Below, piece by piece: positions 19,828 through 30,720 of a stretch of DNA of 64,000 nt. This DNA is from Dastarcus helophoroides (lineage: Eukaryota > Arthropoda > Insecta > Coleoptera > Bothrideridae). Each line of letters starts with the position of its first letter. Positions within the stretch are counted from its first letter, which is position 1. The position numbers and the translations under genes are program-made. Location: positions 21,902,264 through 21,966,263 of the forward strand of contig CM053337.1 in NCBI GenBank assembly GCA_028583605.1, read 5' to 3'. The notes under the pieces are model-generated. The model saw only the letters and a list, made by a program, of their open reading frames with translations, was not told the origin of the DNA and made no database searches.

Positions 19828-22800
19828 ATGAAATTCTTGGTAAGTTCCCTCTTTATTACCAACTGTGTACTTGTAAATCTAGAAAGTTTTTTCCTTCTTC
19901 TTCGTATATGATTAATTAAAATTAGTAATCTTTATATTTAAAAATGAAAACTGACTGAATTATATATATATCAACGCACAGTCCAAACCGCAAACTCTAG
20001 GAACTCGAAATTTTGCACAGAGGTTCTTTTGTAATGTAGGCGCACACAAAAAAGGAAATTTGACCTCTAAGGGGCGTTAAACGTACGCTCTGACTTCTGT
20101 CAGTGTGACAAATTTTGGTGTCCAAATTCAAGTGGGCAGACAGCAAATTAAGATTTTTGACAATATTTTGACAGTTGTTTGTAATTTTTGAAAAGATAAC
20201 CGTTTTTGTTAAATTAAACATTTTAGTTTATCGATTAAACTGATAAATGACTGTGAGAGTGCTAAGTATAGGGGCGCCCAAGATTTTTAAAACATCGATA
20301 CTCTATTCAATCGATGTATCGAAAAAGATTGATAAATCTATTCGATATTCAATGTATCATATAAATCCAACGCCATACAGCAGGACTTCTCAACCAGCGA
20401 GGCGCTCTTCTCATAATTTCGCTTTTTTTCAGAATTCGTACCTTTCAAAAAAAATGTTTACTCATTTAAACTTAACGACTTTTTTTTTAATTTTGACTTC
20501 TTTAAAATTCGACATTTATGTAATATAAAACTTCTGCTTCTATTTAAAACTTCGATTTTTTTTATTAAGCTTGAAAAGTTACAATTATTTATAAAAGTTT
20601 CAGTTTTAAAGCTTTAACTTTTTTTGAAAATGTCGAGTTTTTTGAAAGACTGAAATATTTTACGATTTTATTTGAGAATTAGCACTTAATCCAAAATATG
20701 CACTTTTTGAAGATTTTGGACTGCTCCTCAAATTTCGATGTTTTTCAAAATTTTTAATTTTTTAAAATGTTACTTTAATTTTTGAAAAGTTCGATCTTTT
20801 CGAAAATTTCCACCATTTTGGAAAATTTTCAAATTTCAATTTTGAAAATCTCAATTTTATTGATAATTTTGACATTTTTTTTAAATATTCGATTGTTTAT
20901 TTCAATTCCTGAATTTTTTCAAAGTTTCGAATTTATTTGGCAATCCCGATATTTCAATATTCCATTTTTTGATTAAACTTTAAAATAAATGTCAACTTTA
21001 GTGGCAAATTTCGATTTTTTTAAAATTCTGCTTCGGCCTTTTTTAAAACTTGCTACTGTTTTTTTTTTGAAAACCTTCATTCTTTTTGAAAATTTTAAAT
21101 GATTGTACTGAAATTTCGAAATTTGGCACAATTTTGTTTTTTGTTTTCAAATTTTCGCACTTTTTTCCTAGATTTTAACTTGTTTTTGAAATTGACTTTC
21201 ACAAATTTCGACCTTTGTTTAAAATGTATTCATTTTTCCAAAATTAGACTTCTTCGAAAATTCCAAACTTTTTTCAAAATACAATATTTTTTGAATCATT
21301 TTTATTCTTTTTGAAAATTGAACTTAATCTTTTTTCAAAATATTTTTTAAACATTTTTGTTTAATTTTGAGTAGTATTGAGAATTCCGTCATTTATTCAG
21401 TTTTTATTAAACATTTTTATTTCAAAAATCGCCTTTTTTTAAATTTTTGGACCAGTTTCAATATTTTGATTTGTTAAATTTATACGAATTTTCTTAATAA
21501 TTTCGACTGTTTTTTTTTAAATTTTAACTTTTTATAAAATTTCGACATTTTTCAAAATATATTTTCTAAATTTCTTTTCTTTCAAATCCTAACTTTTTTG
21601 AATAATTTGGCTTTCTTAAAAATAGCGAAATTTTTTAGAAATCCATCAATTTTTCAAAATGTTAAAAATACTTTCGGTTCATGTTTCTTAAAAATTTAGA
21701 TTTTTTAAATTGGGTTTTTTTTTTAAAAGAAAAGGCAAATTCTCCACACATTCAAAATTTTCGAAAAAGCCGAAATTTTAAAAAATGTCGGAAGTTTTCA
21801 TAGAAAGTTAAAACTTCCAAAAAGGTTAGGGGAAATTTTCAAAAAAAAAAAAAAATTAAATTTCAAAAAATGGTTAAAAATTTAAAAAGTATTTGAATTT
21901 ATGTAGAAAGTTTTTAAAATGTCCATCTTTTTCAACATTTTGTCGTTATGAAAATCCTTTTTTTTTTGAAAATTTTTTTAAATTGAAATTCTTTAAGGTT
22001 TATGAAGGTTTAACTTTTTTCTTAAAGTTTTAATCAATAAAAATTTCCAAATTTTTGATTTAAAAATAATGAGAAATTTATAGTAAAATCTCCTGAACAC
22101 CCAAATTTTCGAAAATTCTAAATTTCGAAAAATAGTCAAAAATATTAAAAATTTAGAAATTTTTATTGATTAAAACTTTGAGAAATAAATTAAAAAGTCA
22201 CAATCCTTAAAAAGAAATTTTATTAAAAAAAATGGCAAAGTTTTCGAAAAAAAATGATTTTCAAAAACGCCAAAATGTGGAAAAAGATCGACATTTTGAC
22301 GAACATTTCAAATTTTGAAAATAAATCAAAAACTATAAAATGCAACAAATTTTTGCAAAATAATCCAAAATTTCATCATGAGTCGATAAAAAAAGATCGA
22401 TATTTTCAGATAAAGGCAAAATTTTAAAGAAAGTAAAAATTGTTAAAAATCAAAATTTTGAAAAATAACGAAGTTCTCCAAAATTTTGAATGTTTCATAG
22501 AAAATTAGAATTTAAAATAAATGAAAATTTTGAAAAATAATGCCAACATTTTAAAAAGATACTGGGAAAAGTCGACCTTTCCAAAAAATTCAAGGATTCT
22601 GATAAAATGAAGAAATTTTCAAAACATTTTTTGGAAAAATTGGAATTTTGAAAAATAATCTAAATGTCAAAAATATTTAAAATTTTGAAAAAATGTGCTT
22701 TTCAAAAAAAAGCTGAAAAGGGGCTTATAATTGAAGAAAAGTGAGAATTATCAAATATTTCTAAACTTAAAAGAAAACTAAAAAACAAAGTAAAGATGTT

Positions 22801-25800
22801 GAGAAGTAGAAAATTTTGGTTGGTTAAATTTTAAAAAAAAGGTAAATATTATTTTTTTAGAATCCAAATTTTTAAATAAATATTTTCAAAAAGATTTGAA
22901 TTTTGGAAAAATGTCGAAATTTTCAAAAAAGTCAAAATTAAGAAAAAAGGTGTAAAAAGTCAACACTTTGAAATAAGCTTAGAAAATTAGGACTTGAAAA
23001 CATTAAACTTTTAAAGAATTGTGTCAACATTTTGAAAAGATACTGCTAACATTCTACCTGTCCAAAAAATTCAAAAAATTTTATTAAACCTTTAAAAAGT
23101 AAAAATTTAAAAAAATAAAGTAAAAATTTGAAAAAATGCAAAAAAGTTAAGGTTTTCAAAGGGCGTCAAAATTTTCGAAATTAATTTCTACATTTTTAAA
23201 GGCCAAAATTAGGAAAAACAACATTTTTTACAGAGAGGGATTTTAAAAAAGTATAAATTTAGAAAGTCCAAGGTCTGAAAACCCAAAATTTTGACAAGAA
23301 GTCGAATTTTGGCAAAAATACATTTATTAAAATAAAATGAATATTTAAAAAAATCTTCAATGGCTTTCCAAAAGATTTAAAAGTTTTAAAAGAGAGAGTT
23401 CTAAAATAAGGTCGAAATTTTCAAAAAAGTAAAGTTTTGAAAAGAATTGATATTTTGCATAGTCAAAAATTGTATAAAAAGAAATTTTTCAGCAAAAGTT
23501 TTAAAAAAGTCGAAATTTTGATAAAAAATTCATTAAAAAAACTCAACATTTTGATTTTTCCAGAGAAACTGAAATTGAAATTTTCAAAAAGTCAAATTTA
23601 TCAAAAAGGGAAACTGTTCGATACATTGAATATCAGTAAAGAAAATCCGAATTTTGAGTAATGTGAGGTGGGCAAAATATTGAAAAATTTAAAATTATCC
23701 AGTCAAGGTTTTCAAAACTTTCGAAATTAACATCTACATTTTTAAAAGCCAAAATTTATAAAAAAAACATGTTTTAAAAAGAAAGATTTTAAAAAAGTCT
23801 AAATTTAGAAACTCGAAAGTCTGGAAATCCAAAATGTTGACAAGAAATCGAAATTTTGCAAAAATACATTTATTAAAAAAATGAACATTTTAAAAAATGT
23901 TCGGTGCCAAGCTTTCCAAAAAATCTAAAAGTTTTGAAAGAGAAAGACTTAAAAAAGGGTCGACATTTTCAAAAAAGTAAAGTTTTGAAAAGAATTGATA
24001 TTTTGCATAGCCAAAAATTGTATGGAAAGAAATTTTTAGGCAAAAGTTTTGAATATATTTTGATATAAAAATTCATTACAAAAATTCGACATTTTGATTT
24101 TTCGAGAGAAACCGAAATTGAAATATTAAAAAAGTCAAATTTTTCAAAAAGGGAAACTGTTTGATACATTGAAGATACAGTAAAGAAAATCGGAATTTTG
24201 GGTAAAGTGAAGTGGGCAAAATATTAAAAAAAGTTTATATTATCCAGTCAAGGTTTTCAAAACTTTCGAAATTAATATCTACATTATTAAAAGCCAAAAT
24301 TTATAAAAAAACATTTTTTATAGAGAGAGATTTTGAAAAAGTCTGAATTTAGAAACTCGAAAGTCTGAAAACCCAAAATTCGGACACGAAGTCGAAATTT
24401 TGCAAAAATACATTTATTAAAAAAATGAACATTTAAAAAAATCCTCAGTGGCTTTCCGAAAAATCTAAAAGTTTTGAAAAAGAAAGATTTAAAAAAAGAT
24501 CGAAATTTTCAAAAAAGTAAAGTTTTCAAAAAAAATTGATATTTTGCATAGTCAAAAATTATATGGAGAGAAATTTTTAGGCGAAAGTTTTAATAAAGTC
24601 GAAATTTTGGTAAAAAATTTATTAAAAAAACTCGACATTTTGATTTTTCGAGAGAAACTGAAATTGAAATCTTAAAAAAGTCAAATTTTTCAAAAAGGGG
24701 AACTGTTTGATACATTGAATGTCAGCAAAGAAACTTGGAATTTTTAGTAAAGTGAAGTGGGCAAAATATTGAAAAAAGTTTGAATTTTCGAAAAAGTCGT
24801 AAGTTTGAAAAGAGGCGAAATTTTGAAAGTCAAAATTTAGAAAGCTACTAGATTTAAAGACGTAGACGTTTCTAAAAAAGTATAATGTTTAAAAAATCGA
24901 TTTATTTAAACAAACTAAATAAAGTAATGGCTGTGAAATAGTGAATGGGATCGGGTAACAACTAGTTAGTAATAATTGTATATAGTCACTAGCAGACTTG
25001 CCAATCTCAACCTTATTAATTTATCTGATAATCAGCAAGAGTATTATTTAACTAAGCTGAGTTAATTGATTAGAAAAAGCATCATCATACTTACATCTGT
25101 TGCTTTTTAATCGTGAGTAAAGTTTAGTAGTGAGTAAAAGGAATTTTTTTCTGTATTAGAGTTACAAAAGTTAAACTGCGCGACCAGGAATCGAACCTTG
25201 AATCCTTCACGCGGTAGAAAACCCCCTCGCCATTGAACCATCACGTTACCACATTCAACTCTGTTATTAACATCACGTCTTTAGTACCTCAAATATTACT
25301 GAAGTTGACTTAAAAAGTCATATAGTTTACTCAGTTTAGTGTAAAAATGTGACTCAAGCTAGCAAATAAATAAATTCATTTCGAAATATTTAATAAAACA
25401 TTAAAAAATTAAAGTGTTATTATTTAAATTTATTCCTTGCTTTATTAATTTTCCAAGATGAAGTTGTGTCCACATTAAAATTCATAATTAATGTAACAAA
25501 TTTTAGGATTTTTCTGGTTTGGGCTCCTTAGAAAACATCCATGGCTATGGGTGTTTGCTATGATTATAAACAGAATAGACACAAAAAAAAAAAAAAGAAA
25601 TCATTGACATTTTTAACCCTCACTGTGTGGTATTCTTCAATATTCATAACCACTAAACTGAATTAACAATAAATACAACAGGAAATATTAAAAATTTCAG
25701 GGTCATCTCCAATATTTATAAAAACATCATGAAGATCTCTGAAGATGATAGCTTGGCTTTCGAAACGCGTTAGAGCAACCATTGTTATTGTGTTTTTTAT

Positions 25801-26250
25801 TTTTCGTTTTTTTTCTTGGTTTCAGGGAACAAGATTTGTATTTCAATCCTGGAATTGTTAATATTTCTTGTTGTATTTATTGTTAACACAGTTTAATAGT
25901 TACGAAAAAAATTTCAGTTCGTGGTCGTCGTTCTCGTAGCTGCCGCTAACGCTGGATACATAGCCCCATCCCTGGAATACGGTGTACCTGCATTGGCCGT
26001 CCCCGAATTCGCCCCATCCATAGTAGAGACTCGTTTCGACGCCCCCTTTATACCCAACCTCGAATACGTAGCCCCTGTAGCTCGAGCACTCGAATTCGAG
26101 ACCGTTCTCGATGCTCCTTTCGCCCATGAAGCCGATACCATTATAGCTGGTCCATCGGGTACCATTGCTACTTCCAGACTAGGAGGTTTACCGCTGGGAC
26201 ATTTGGAAACTGGATATTTAGGAAGACACTCGTTTGGTTTCTACCCTTAA
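19828..26250 (+). CDS. short secreted cuticle-type protein, paralogue 3 (114 aa, two exons, 6.1 kb intron)
   Basis: Exon 1 is 19828-19839 (ATG AAA TTC TTG) with donor GTAAGT. Exon 2 is 25918-26250, after an acceptor AAAAAAATTTCAG. The join is phase 0 and completes the signal peptide MKFLFVVVVLVAAANAG. The exon-1 sequence is nearly identical to paralogue 1 exon 1, and exon 2 begins at the homologous residue, which supports the long-range join. The mature part has alternating PSLEYG/APSIVE segments, acidic and less Ala-rich than paralogue 1. It then has ADTIIAGPSGTIATSRLGG and the tail GYLGRHSFGFYP. AATAAA at 26278-26283. The intron contains array repeats, a tRNA-like sequence and a foldback arm ending only about 70 bases before the acceptor. 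Alternatively exon 2 could have another, nearer first exon, but none was seen. A cuticle role is inferred. Confidence 0.75.
20430..21720. repeat. T-rich degenerate filler (intronic)
   Basis: Degenerate TTTTTCAAAATTTCGA-like motif. The orientation flips to A-rich near 21720. Frames here are low-complexity and rejected. Confidence 0.55.
21725..23160. repeat. A-rich degenerate filler (intronic)
   Basis: The complement-orientation version of the same motif (AAAAAGTCGAAATTTTCAAA). No gene or clear period before about 23165. Confidence 0.55.
23165..24790. repeat. 545-bp tandem array, three units (intronic)
   Basis: ATTGATATTTTGCATAG occurs at 23446, 23994 and 24535 (spacings 548 and 541). Other shared landmarks are TTCGAAATTAATTTCTACAT and GGGAAACTGTTTGATACATT. 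The frame at 23437-23661 is broken in the sister units and is not a gene. Confidence 0.85.
24940..25730. other. intronic non-repetitive stretch
   Basis: Contains the tRNA-like sequence at 25177-25247; otherwise nothing recognised. Confidence 0.4.
25177..25247 (-). tRNA. tRNA-like sequence, probably a pseudogene or SINE head
   Basis: On the minus strand there is a good B box and T arm (CAAGG-TTCGATT-CCTGG, four of five pairs) and an A-box-like GGTTCAATGGCGAG. The TTTTC/GAAGG anticodon stem closes an eight-base loop (TACCGCGT), and the acceptor stem has five of seven pairs. The eight-base loop and mismatched acceptor argue against a working tRNA. Order and spacing of A and B boxes fit a tRNA-derived element or degenerate tRNA gene (closest in wording to tRNA-Gly). 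Confidence 0.45.
25735..25850 (+). mobile_element. foldback-family right half close to the exon 2 acceptor
   Basis: Contains CTGAAGA (25739-25745), GATAGC-TTG-GCTTTC, GAAAC (25762-25766), GCGTTAGAGCAACC and CTTGGTTTCAGGGAACAAGA. It ends about 70 bases before the splice acceptor of paralogue 3, so it could affect splicing. Confidence 0.7.
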
Positions 26251-26339
26251 ACGTCTATGTGTAGTTGATATTATTAAAATAAAAGAATTAAATTATATTT
26301 TTGCTTTTATTGCAATTTGACCGTTTTAATTTAGTTTGG

Positions 26340-26431
26340 TATTTTCTTAAATTTAGTCCAGAATCGTCTATAGTCAAAACTCGCTTAGTTGTGTCTATTC
26401 AGTAATGTCACCTGCATATTACATCTGAACA
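26340..26431 (+). repeat. 3' end of the 5' LTR of the copia element (truncated or undefined left border)
   Basis: Ends GCATATTACATCTGAACA immediately before the primer site. A matching end (GCATATTACATCTTAACA) occurs at about 37126-37143. The left border of the LTR was not identified; the polyadenylation signal of paralogue 3 is only about 60 bases upstream. Confidence 0.45.
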
Positions 26432-26446
26432 GGTTATGGGCCAAGG
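26432..26446 (+). promoter_or_regulatory. copia-type primer binding site
   Basis: GGTTATGGGCC follows the LTR end directly. This matches the start of the Drosophila copia primer site, which pairs with an internal part of initiator tRNA-Met. Position and wording are seen; the tRNA assignment is from knowledge of the family. Confidence 0.6.
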
Positions 26447-26549
26447 TGTGAATTTAAGTGTAATATTTGGTTGTGCAAAGTTTGAGATTACATTAACACG
26501 TGCCGTCAAATACTGAGAAATAACAATAAGAGTAATCAAGGTTTGTGAA

Positions 26550-27109
26550 ATGAGAAAGAACAATTATGATTCCTGGAAGATTCATGCCTCGCCTATACTG
26601 ATGAAAAATTGTGTTTGGGGTTATGTTGATGGTAGTAAAAATATACACTCAAGTTTGACTGGAGATAATGCTGCTGTCGAGAAGTTAAACGCAGAAATTG
26701 TCATGGAAAAGATCAAATAGCCAAAGCTGATCCAATATTCTCAATTGGAGCTAATGAGCTATGCTGGTGACTGTGTGACGTCCAGGGACGTGTGGCTTAG
26801 ATTGAAGACTTCTCAAGGACCTTTGTAGAAAGTGCAATTATTAAAAACTTTATTGTTTACTAAACTTCAAGAAGGAAGTGACATTCGAGAACATGTTCGT
26901 CGACTTTTTGGTGCACTGGATGAATTAGCTATAATGAAAATCAATTTTTATTTAGATGTTGTGTCAATTGCTTTGTTATATAGTTTGCCTGCTAGTTTTG
27001 AGCAGTTTGGGCTAGCAATTGAAGCTCGTGATAAGTTGGTATCTGCTGTGGTGCTAAAACTAAAAATATTAGAGCGCGCCGAAACTCAAAGTAACGATGA
27101 GTTGGTTTA
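26550..27109 (+). pseudogene. copia gag fragment
   Basis: Starts MRKNNYDSWKIHASPILMKN and continues VWGYVDGSKN; TAG at 26718 interrupts, then a shifted frame gives YAGDCVTSRDVWLRLKTSQG. A third frame from 26832 gives LLKTLLFTKLQEGSDIREHV, DELAIMKINF and SIALLYSLPASFEQF. These correspond to the copia-type gag (UBN2-like) region. At least two stops and two frame changes make it non-functional. Confidence 0.8.
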
Positions 27110-28205
27110 AGCTGCATGAGCAATGGCCATCAGAAACAACCCCAAAGGGGCAAGACATAGGAAGCCTAATCAGAATAATAGTAATACTGATAAACAAAGT
27201 AGGATTCGCTGCTATAATTGTGGAGCTTATGGTCACAAATCTCCATAATGTAAAGAGCCCATTAAAGCTAGTCACTCAAATAGACGTGGTCCAAGAATAC
27301 AAGCTGCAAACACTGCTGTTGAATCATATGGTTTTTGTTTTAGTGCTCATGCTCATAATATTGATGAGTGTAAGTTGTTGTCTAATGAACCTTGGATTTT
27401 CGACAGTAGCTGTACTAGTCATTTATGCAATAACAGAGAAAAGTTTGTTATTTTGGAAGAATCAGCTTGTGATACTCTGAATTTAGCAAGTAATGAGAGT
27501 AAGTAAGAGAGGAAGTAATGGAGAAACAACTCCAAAGGAGCAGGACATAAGAAGACTAATCAGAATAATAGTAAGACTGATAAACAAAGTAGGATTCGTT
27601 GCTATAATTGTCGAGCTTATGGTCATAAATCTCCAGAATATAAAGAGCCCAGTAAAGCTGGTCATTCAAATAGACGTGGTCCAAGAAGACAAGCTGCAAA
27701 CACTGCTGAGGAATCATATGGTGTTGGTTTTAGTACTCATGCTCATAATATTGATGAGTGTAAGTTGTTGTCTAATGAACCTTGGATTTTAGACAGTTTA
27801 TGTACTAGACGTTTAGGCAATAACAGAGAAAAGTTTGTTGTTTTGGAAGAATCAGCTTGTGATACCTGAATTTATCAAGTAATGAGAGTAAGTAAGAGAG
27901 GAAGTAATGGAGAAACAACTCCAAAGGAGCGGGACATAAGAAGCCTAATTAGAATAATAGTAAGTCTGATAAACAAAGTAAGATTCGTTGCTATAATTGT
28001 GGAGCTTATGGTCATAAATCTCCAGAATGTAAGGAGCCCAGTAAAGCTGGTCATTCAAATAGACATGGTCCAAGAACACAAGCTGCAAACACTGCTGATA
28101 AATCAAATGGTGTTTGCTTTAGGGCTCATGCTCATAATATTGATGAGTGTAAGTTGTTGTCTAATAAATCTTGAATTTTAGACAGTGGTTGTACCAGTCA
28201 TTTAT
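27100..28205 (+). repeat. tandem triplication of the zinc-knuckle to protease junction (400 and 379 bp)
   Basis: GAAACAAC occurs at 27133, 27533 and 27912 with matching flanks. Each copy encodes, across frames, the knuckle RCYNCGAYGHKSPECK and the linker ending at a protease-start motif: DSSCTSHLC (27402), DSLCTRRLG (about 27792) and DSGCTSHLC (28181). Only the third retains the canonical DSG. Overlapping frames at 27097, 27493 and 27882 are shifted readings of these units. Confidence 0.85.
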
Positions 28206-28528
28206 GCAATAACAGTGAAAAGTTTGTTGTTTTGGAAGAATCATCTTGTGGTACTCTGAATTTATCAAGTAAGGCAACTGTTCAAGGATCTGGAAAAGTG
28301 GTGATGACTATGAATCGCGTAGGATACCGAAAGGTGGTTGAGCTGAAAAATACTTTGTTTGTTCCTGATTTAAAATCAAACTTGGTGCCAGTGGTCAAGA
28401 TTACTGATACAGGCCATGAACTTATATTTACCAATGATTCAGCAAGAATTACTCAAGAAGGCAGAGCGAGGCTTTCTGCAGTTCGAAAGAATAACATATT
28501 TTCTTTCACAAAATTGACAGTTTGCTAA
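28175..28528 (+). pseudogene. copia aspartic protease domain
   Basis: After a TGA in place of the usual Trp codon the frame reads ILDSGCTSHLCNNSEKF and then LSSKATVQGSGKVV, NTLFVPDLKSNLVPVVKITD and ITQEGRARLSAVRKNNIFSF. DSG at 28181-28189 is the catalytic triad; the FVPDLKSNLV segment is the usual copia protease C-terminal landmark. Stop at 28526. Confidence 0.8.
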
Positions 28529-28529
28529 T

Positions 28530-28928
28530 GTGTCAGCCCTTGTGAGTAAAAATAATCTCAAGGATTGGCACGAGAAGTTAGGCCATTTAAACTTCAAGGA
28601 CGTGGCCAAGACAATTAAAGATACCATGGGTCTAGATGCTGGAAAAATAGAATTTCCAGAGTACGATGTTTGCATCAGAGAAAAAACGACCAGATTACTT
28701 CACACGAAAAGTAAATCACCGTGTAAAGAGATTTTGAAAATTGTACATTCAGATGTTGTTGGAAAAATTCGAGTACAATCACTGAATTGTGCTAAGTATT
28801 TTGTTATCTTATAGATGATGCCTCTAGATGGTCAAAAATCTACCTTCTAAGAAGAAAAAGTAAAGTGATCTCAACATTAGGACAATATAAGGGTCACATG
28901 GAGAATCAGATGGGAAAAAGTATTAGGA
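28530..28928 (+). pseudogene. copia GAG-pre-integrase and start of integrase core
   Basis: WHEKLGHLNFKDVAKTIKD is the GAG-pre-integrase landmark. A zinc-binding-type region follows (VCIREKTTRLLHTKSKS), then HSDVVGKIRVQSLNCAKYFV with the first integrase Asp, and DDASRWSKIYLLRRKSKV after a stop. The domain is cut at about 28928 by a foreign insert. Confidence 0.8.
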
Positions 28929-29166
28929 GGCAGCAAATTCCTGTGCAGTCCAGCTTGACACAGTGAGGACGTCTGTCTACGGAGACTTTTTTTCTATAGA
29001 ACTTCCAAGTTATGGAACTTCTTACTGAAAGGAATTTTCCCCAAAAATTACAACCTATCCTTGTTTAAAAAGGCGGTTCATCGCCATCTATCCTTGTTTC
29101 CGGATCCTACTCGCGGTAATTTAAAAGCATAATGGGGTTATCCTTTGCAAGTGGATTAAACTTAAA
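28929..29166 (+). mobile_element. nested LINE 3' fragment (C-terminal end of ORF2)
   Basis: Between integrase pieces, 28992-29132 reads FYRTSKLWNFLLKGIFPKNY, then NLSLFKKAVHRHLSLF and PDPTRGNLKA before TAA. The RTSKLWN...LP-F...YNLS-FK--VHRHL wording is the C-terminal signature of many arthropod non-LTR reverse transcriptases. The tail after the stop ends in TTAAACTTAAAAAAA, a possible short poly-A. The insert restores copia sequence on both sides. Confidence 0.75.
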
Positions 29167-29780
29167 AAAAATGTCTTCAATCTGGTAATGGTGAAGAATA
29201 TTGTAGTACTAAATTAAATGATCTATTTAAAAGTTACGGTATTTAATGTAGACTTACTATACCAGATACTCCACAGTAAAATGGAGGGACAGAAGGTTCG
29301 AGTCGTACAGTCATTGAAATGGCGAGATGTCTGTTACTTCAATCAAAACTTCCTCAAACATTTTGGGCTGAAGCTGTAGCCACAGCTTGTTATATTCGTA
29401 ACAGCTCGCTTGCATCTGTTCTTGGTGGAATGTCTCCCTATGAAAAGCTAAAAGATGAAAAACCTGATATATCAAATCTACATGTTTTTGGTCGACCGTA
29501 ATGTGCTGGATAACAAAAAGATAAATTTGCTCCTAGGTCAACTAAAGGAATTTTTGTTGGATATCCACGTAAAGCAAAAGGGATTCCGGGTATGGTCACC
29601 TGATGAAAGAAAAATCGTGCTTGCTTGTGATGTAAATTTTATGAAAAGTGCTACAGATTTTTGTGATGATGATATACTAATAGACTTTTTAGATGAACAA
29701 GATGTTGATGGTCAAGATACCTCTAGTGATAATGATAGTGCAATACAAACTGTTAACACAAATGTACCAGTTGTATAATC
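29167..29780 (+). pseudogene. copia integrase core C-terminal half and linker
   Basis: LQSGNGEEYCSTKLNDLFKS supplies the second Asp-region (here NGEEY), then TIPDTPQ-NGGTEGSSRTVI with the final Glu region degraded. ARCLLLQSKLPQTFWAEAVA, TACYIRNSS and ISNLHVFGRP follow, then an acidic linker (DDDILIDFLDEQDVDGQDTS). Several stops. Confidence 0.8.
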
Positions 29781-29984
29781 TAGTTCAAGGAAGAGTAATT
29801 TAGGTACTTGTAGTCCAAGGAAAAGTACTAAGGCAAATAGTAGCTTACCTAGTCAAGTTCTAACGCCACCTTCGGTTCCACTAAATCAACACCTACCTTG
29901 AGGTCGAGATAGAGCAAAAGAATTACGTTCGAGACGTAGGAGTCGACCTTGAAAAATATTTCATTCGAAGCAAGAAGTGGAGAT

Positions 29985-30720
29985 GGTATTTCAGGTGGAA
30001 AAATAGGTGATGGTTTACTGATGGAGAAAGTAAAGATAGTAAAATGTTTGCTGGTGTAGCAGCAGTGTCAGTCAGTGAAGCATTGAATGGTGGCAAAAAG
30101 GAAGCATGGGAACGTGCAATCCAATGGGAAGTCACTAGTTTAATAAAAAATGATACATTTGAAATGGTTAAATATGAGGATGGTCAAAATGTCGTTAGAC
30201 CCCGAGTTGTTCCAATTAAAAAGTATCAACTCGTAGATCAGTAGATCGATTTAAAGCCAGGATTGTACCCAAAGGATACAACCAAAGATTTGGAGTAGAT
30301 TATTACCAAACATTTGCTTCAGTGGCTAGACTACAGACGATTTGCCTTTTGATGGTTATGTCTGCTAGCCATGGTTTGCAGGTACATCAGATTAATATCG
30401 TGCCTACCTAAAGTAAGAAAGTGGAGATGTTATTCCAGGAGGAGAAACAGGTGATGGTAATGTGTTTACTGATGGAGAAGATAAAGATAGTGAAATGTTT
30501 ACTGGTGTAGCAGTAGTGTCAGTCTGTGAAGCATTGAATGGTGACAAAAAGGAAGCATGGGAACGTGCAATCCAGTCGGAGGTCACTAGTTTAATAAAAA
30601 ATGATACATTTGAAATAGTTAAATATGAAGATGGTCAAAATGTTGTTGCATCTTGAGTTGTTCTAACTAAAAAGTATTAACCCGATAAATCAGTCTATCG
30701 ATTTAAAGCCAGGATCGTAG
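29985..30720 (+). repeat. 451-bp tandem duplication at the integrase/RT junction
   Basis: ATGTTTGCTGGTGTAGC (30044) and ATGTTTACTGGTGTAGC (30495) start matching segments that both encode SEALNGGKKEAWERAIQ-like and SLIKNDTFEMVKYEDGQNVV sequence. Each continues to RFKARIV (30247 and 30699). The first copy breaks off after the start of RT; the second carries on. Confidence 0.85.

Noticed and set aside
25900..26165. Minus-strand frames opposite paralogue 3 exon 2
   Set aside because: Antisense shadows of a real exon.
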